64,000 nt of DNA from Spongilla lacustris. Lineage: Eukaryota > Porifera > Demospongiae > Spongillida > Spongillidae. A model generated the notes under the pieces. That model did not search any database. It was not told the DNA's origin and saw only the letters and a list, made by a program, of their open reading frames with translations. Both the position numbers and the translations under genes were made by a program. Below, piece by piece: positions 63,375 to 64,000 of this stretch. The stretch spans positions 6,144,362-6,208,361 of the forward strand of contig OX442416.1 in assembly GCA_949361645.1 (NCBI GenBank). The letters are read 5' to 3'. Numbering within the stretch: the stretch's first letter is position 1; every line of letters starts with the position of its first letter.

Positions 63375-64000
63375 ATGACAGGGAGACACCTGGGTGCCTG
63401 TGACGAGTGCAGCTGCTGTTGTTCAGCGTGCGAGTGGCCCGACCTACCGGGGTACGAGTTAGAATACGACCCAGAGGAGGAGGAGGATGACGATGAAGAG
63501 CCGAGCGATACCACGTGCGGCACAGCCGACAACGACGAGGTGGATGGAGTGATAGATTGGCTGCATCGCCGCGACAAGCGAAAGGGCAAGCTTCGATTCA
63601 GCGAGGTGGACAAGCGACTGCAGAGCGGGTGGCTCGGCGTGTTCTTCCGCGGTGAGGGCGCCCCTCCCCTCTACGCCCTCGTGTCCAAGCCCGACGCCGC
63701 CGAGGACGAGCGCGCCCACCTCCCGACCCTCCTCCTCAAGGGGACGGCCAGGCCGCTCTCCAGGGAAGAAACCGCCCCGCCAGCACCGCGGTACGCAAGC
63801 GCGAGGGCAGCGGTGGCGTGGGTGGCTTTTGGCGGGTTCGAGCGGATATACTTTCGACAGCTGCTGAGTCCCCTCGCGCGACCGCTGGGAGACGTGAGGG
63901 AGTTCGTGGACAGAGTGAGGTCCATTCAGCACACAGAGAGGGAGAGACGAAGGCTCGAGGAGGCGGGGTCGGACGAAGAGAGGGCGGCGGTCGCAGCCAC
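63375..64000 (+). CDS. GC-rich open frame of unknown function, runs off the window
   Basis: From the ATG at 63375 the frame stays open for 208 codons to the last base. The N-terminus has a Cys cluster (CDECSCCCSAC), then a very acidic stretch (EEEEDDDEE), then VIDWLHRRDKRKGKLRFSEV, LQSGWLGVFFRGEGAPPLYA, and a basic/acidic C-terminal part (RRRLEEAGSDEERAA). Third codon positions are strongly G/C, unlike all neighbouring DNA. I do not recognise the family. It lies on the strand opposite WDR19, where the gene's N-terminal exons or an intron would be expected. It could be a nested host gene, a transferred gene or part of a mobile element. No RBS or promoter evidence applies. Confidence 0.5.
   Translation, partial: MTGRHLGACDECSCCCSACEWPDLPGYELEYDPEEEEDDDEEPSDTTCGTADNDEVDGVIDWLHRRDKRKGKLRFSEVDKRLQSGWLGVFFRGEGAPPLYALVSKPDAAEDERAHLPTLLLKGTARPLSREETAPPAPRYASARAAVAWVAFGGFERIYFRQLLSPLARPLGDVREFVDRVRSIQHTERERRRLEEAGSDEERAAVAA

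Overview
This is eukaryotic nuclear DNA from an animal or a close relative. Protein-coding genes are split by many spliceosomal introns, from 54 bp to more than 7 kb. Two tRNA genes end in T-runs. DNA transposons, a tyrosine-recombinase retrotransposon and minisatellites fill most of the space. The genes recognised are MTRR, the ciliary gene WDR19/IFT144 and a transketolase-like fragment. Together with a Ngaro/DIRS-type element they suggest a ciliated metazoan, possibly an early-branching one such as a sponge. That placement is inference and weak.

Layout. (1) 976-7438, minus strand: the 5' two thirds of methionine synthase reductase (MTRR), whose introns are swollen by five different tandem arrays. 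(2) 7.4-12.9 kb: MTRR upstream DNA and a decayed cut-and-paste transposase of Tnp2 (EnSpm/CACTA-like) type. (3) 12.9-26.4 kb: the most unusual region. Two small intronless genes lie tail to tail. Both look like bacterial type III secretion chaperones (CesT/Tir-chaperone fold), and the pair is present twice in direct orientation. A 5.3-kb Ngaro-type retrotransposon with the full A1-internal-B1-A2-B2 repeat layout lies between the copies. A 1.3-kb hAT-like element has inserted into the end of one gene in the second copy, and the first copy preserves the empty site. (4) 26.5-34.5 kb: nested MITEs and palindromes with no gene recognised. (5) 34.7-39.7 kb: a 24-bp satellite of about 200 units with higher-order structure. 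It abuts intron-containing transketolase-like exons at 39.7-40.95 kb that carry one frameshift. (6) 43188-63252, minus strand: the C-terminal part of WDR19/IFT144 in 22 exons. Its introns hold a 21-bp minisatellite, a decayed Ulp1-containing transposon, an internally deleted Ty3/Gypsy relic, two near-identical tRNA-Lys(UUU) genes and an 810-bp foldback. (7) 63375-64000, plus strand: a GC-rich reading frame that stays open to the end of the window.

MTRR reactivates methionine synthase and IFT144 is an IFT-A subunit. They share no pathway, so the locus is a patchwork and not an operon-like unit. The chaperone-like genes are the best candidate for something undescribed. I assigned them from family resemblance read by eye, without a database search.
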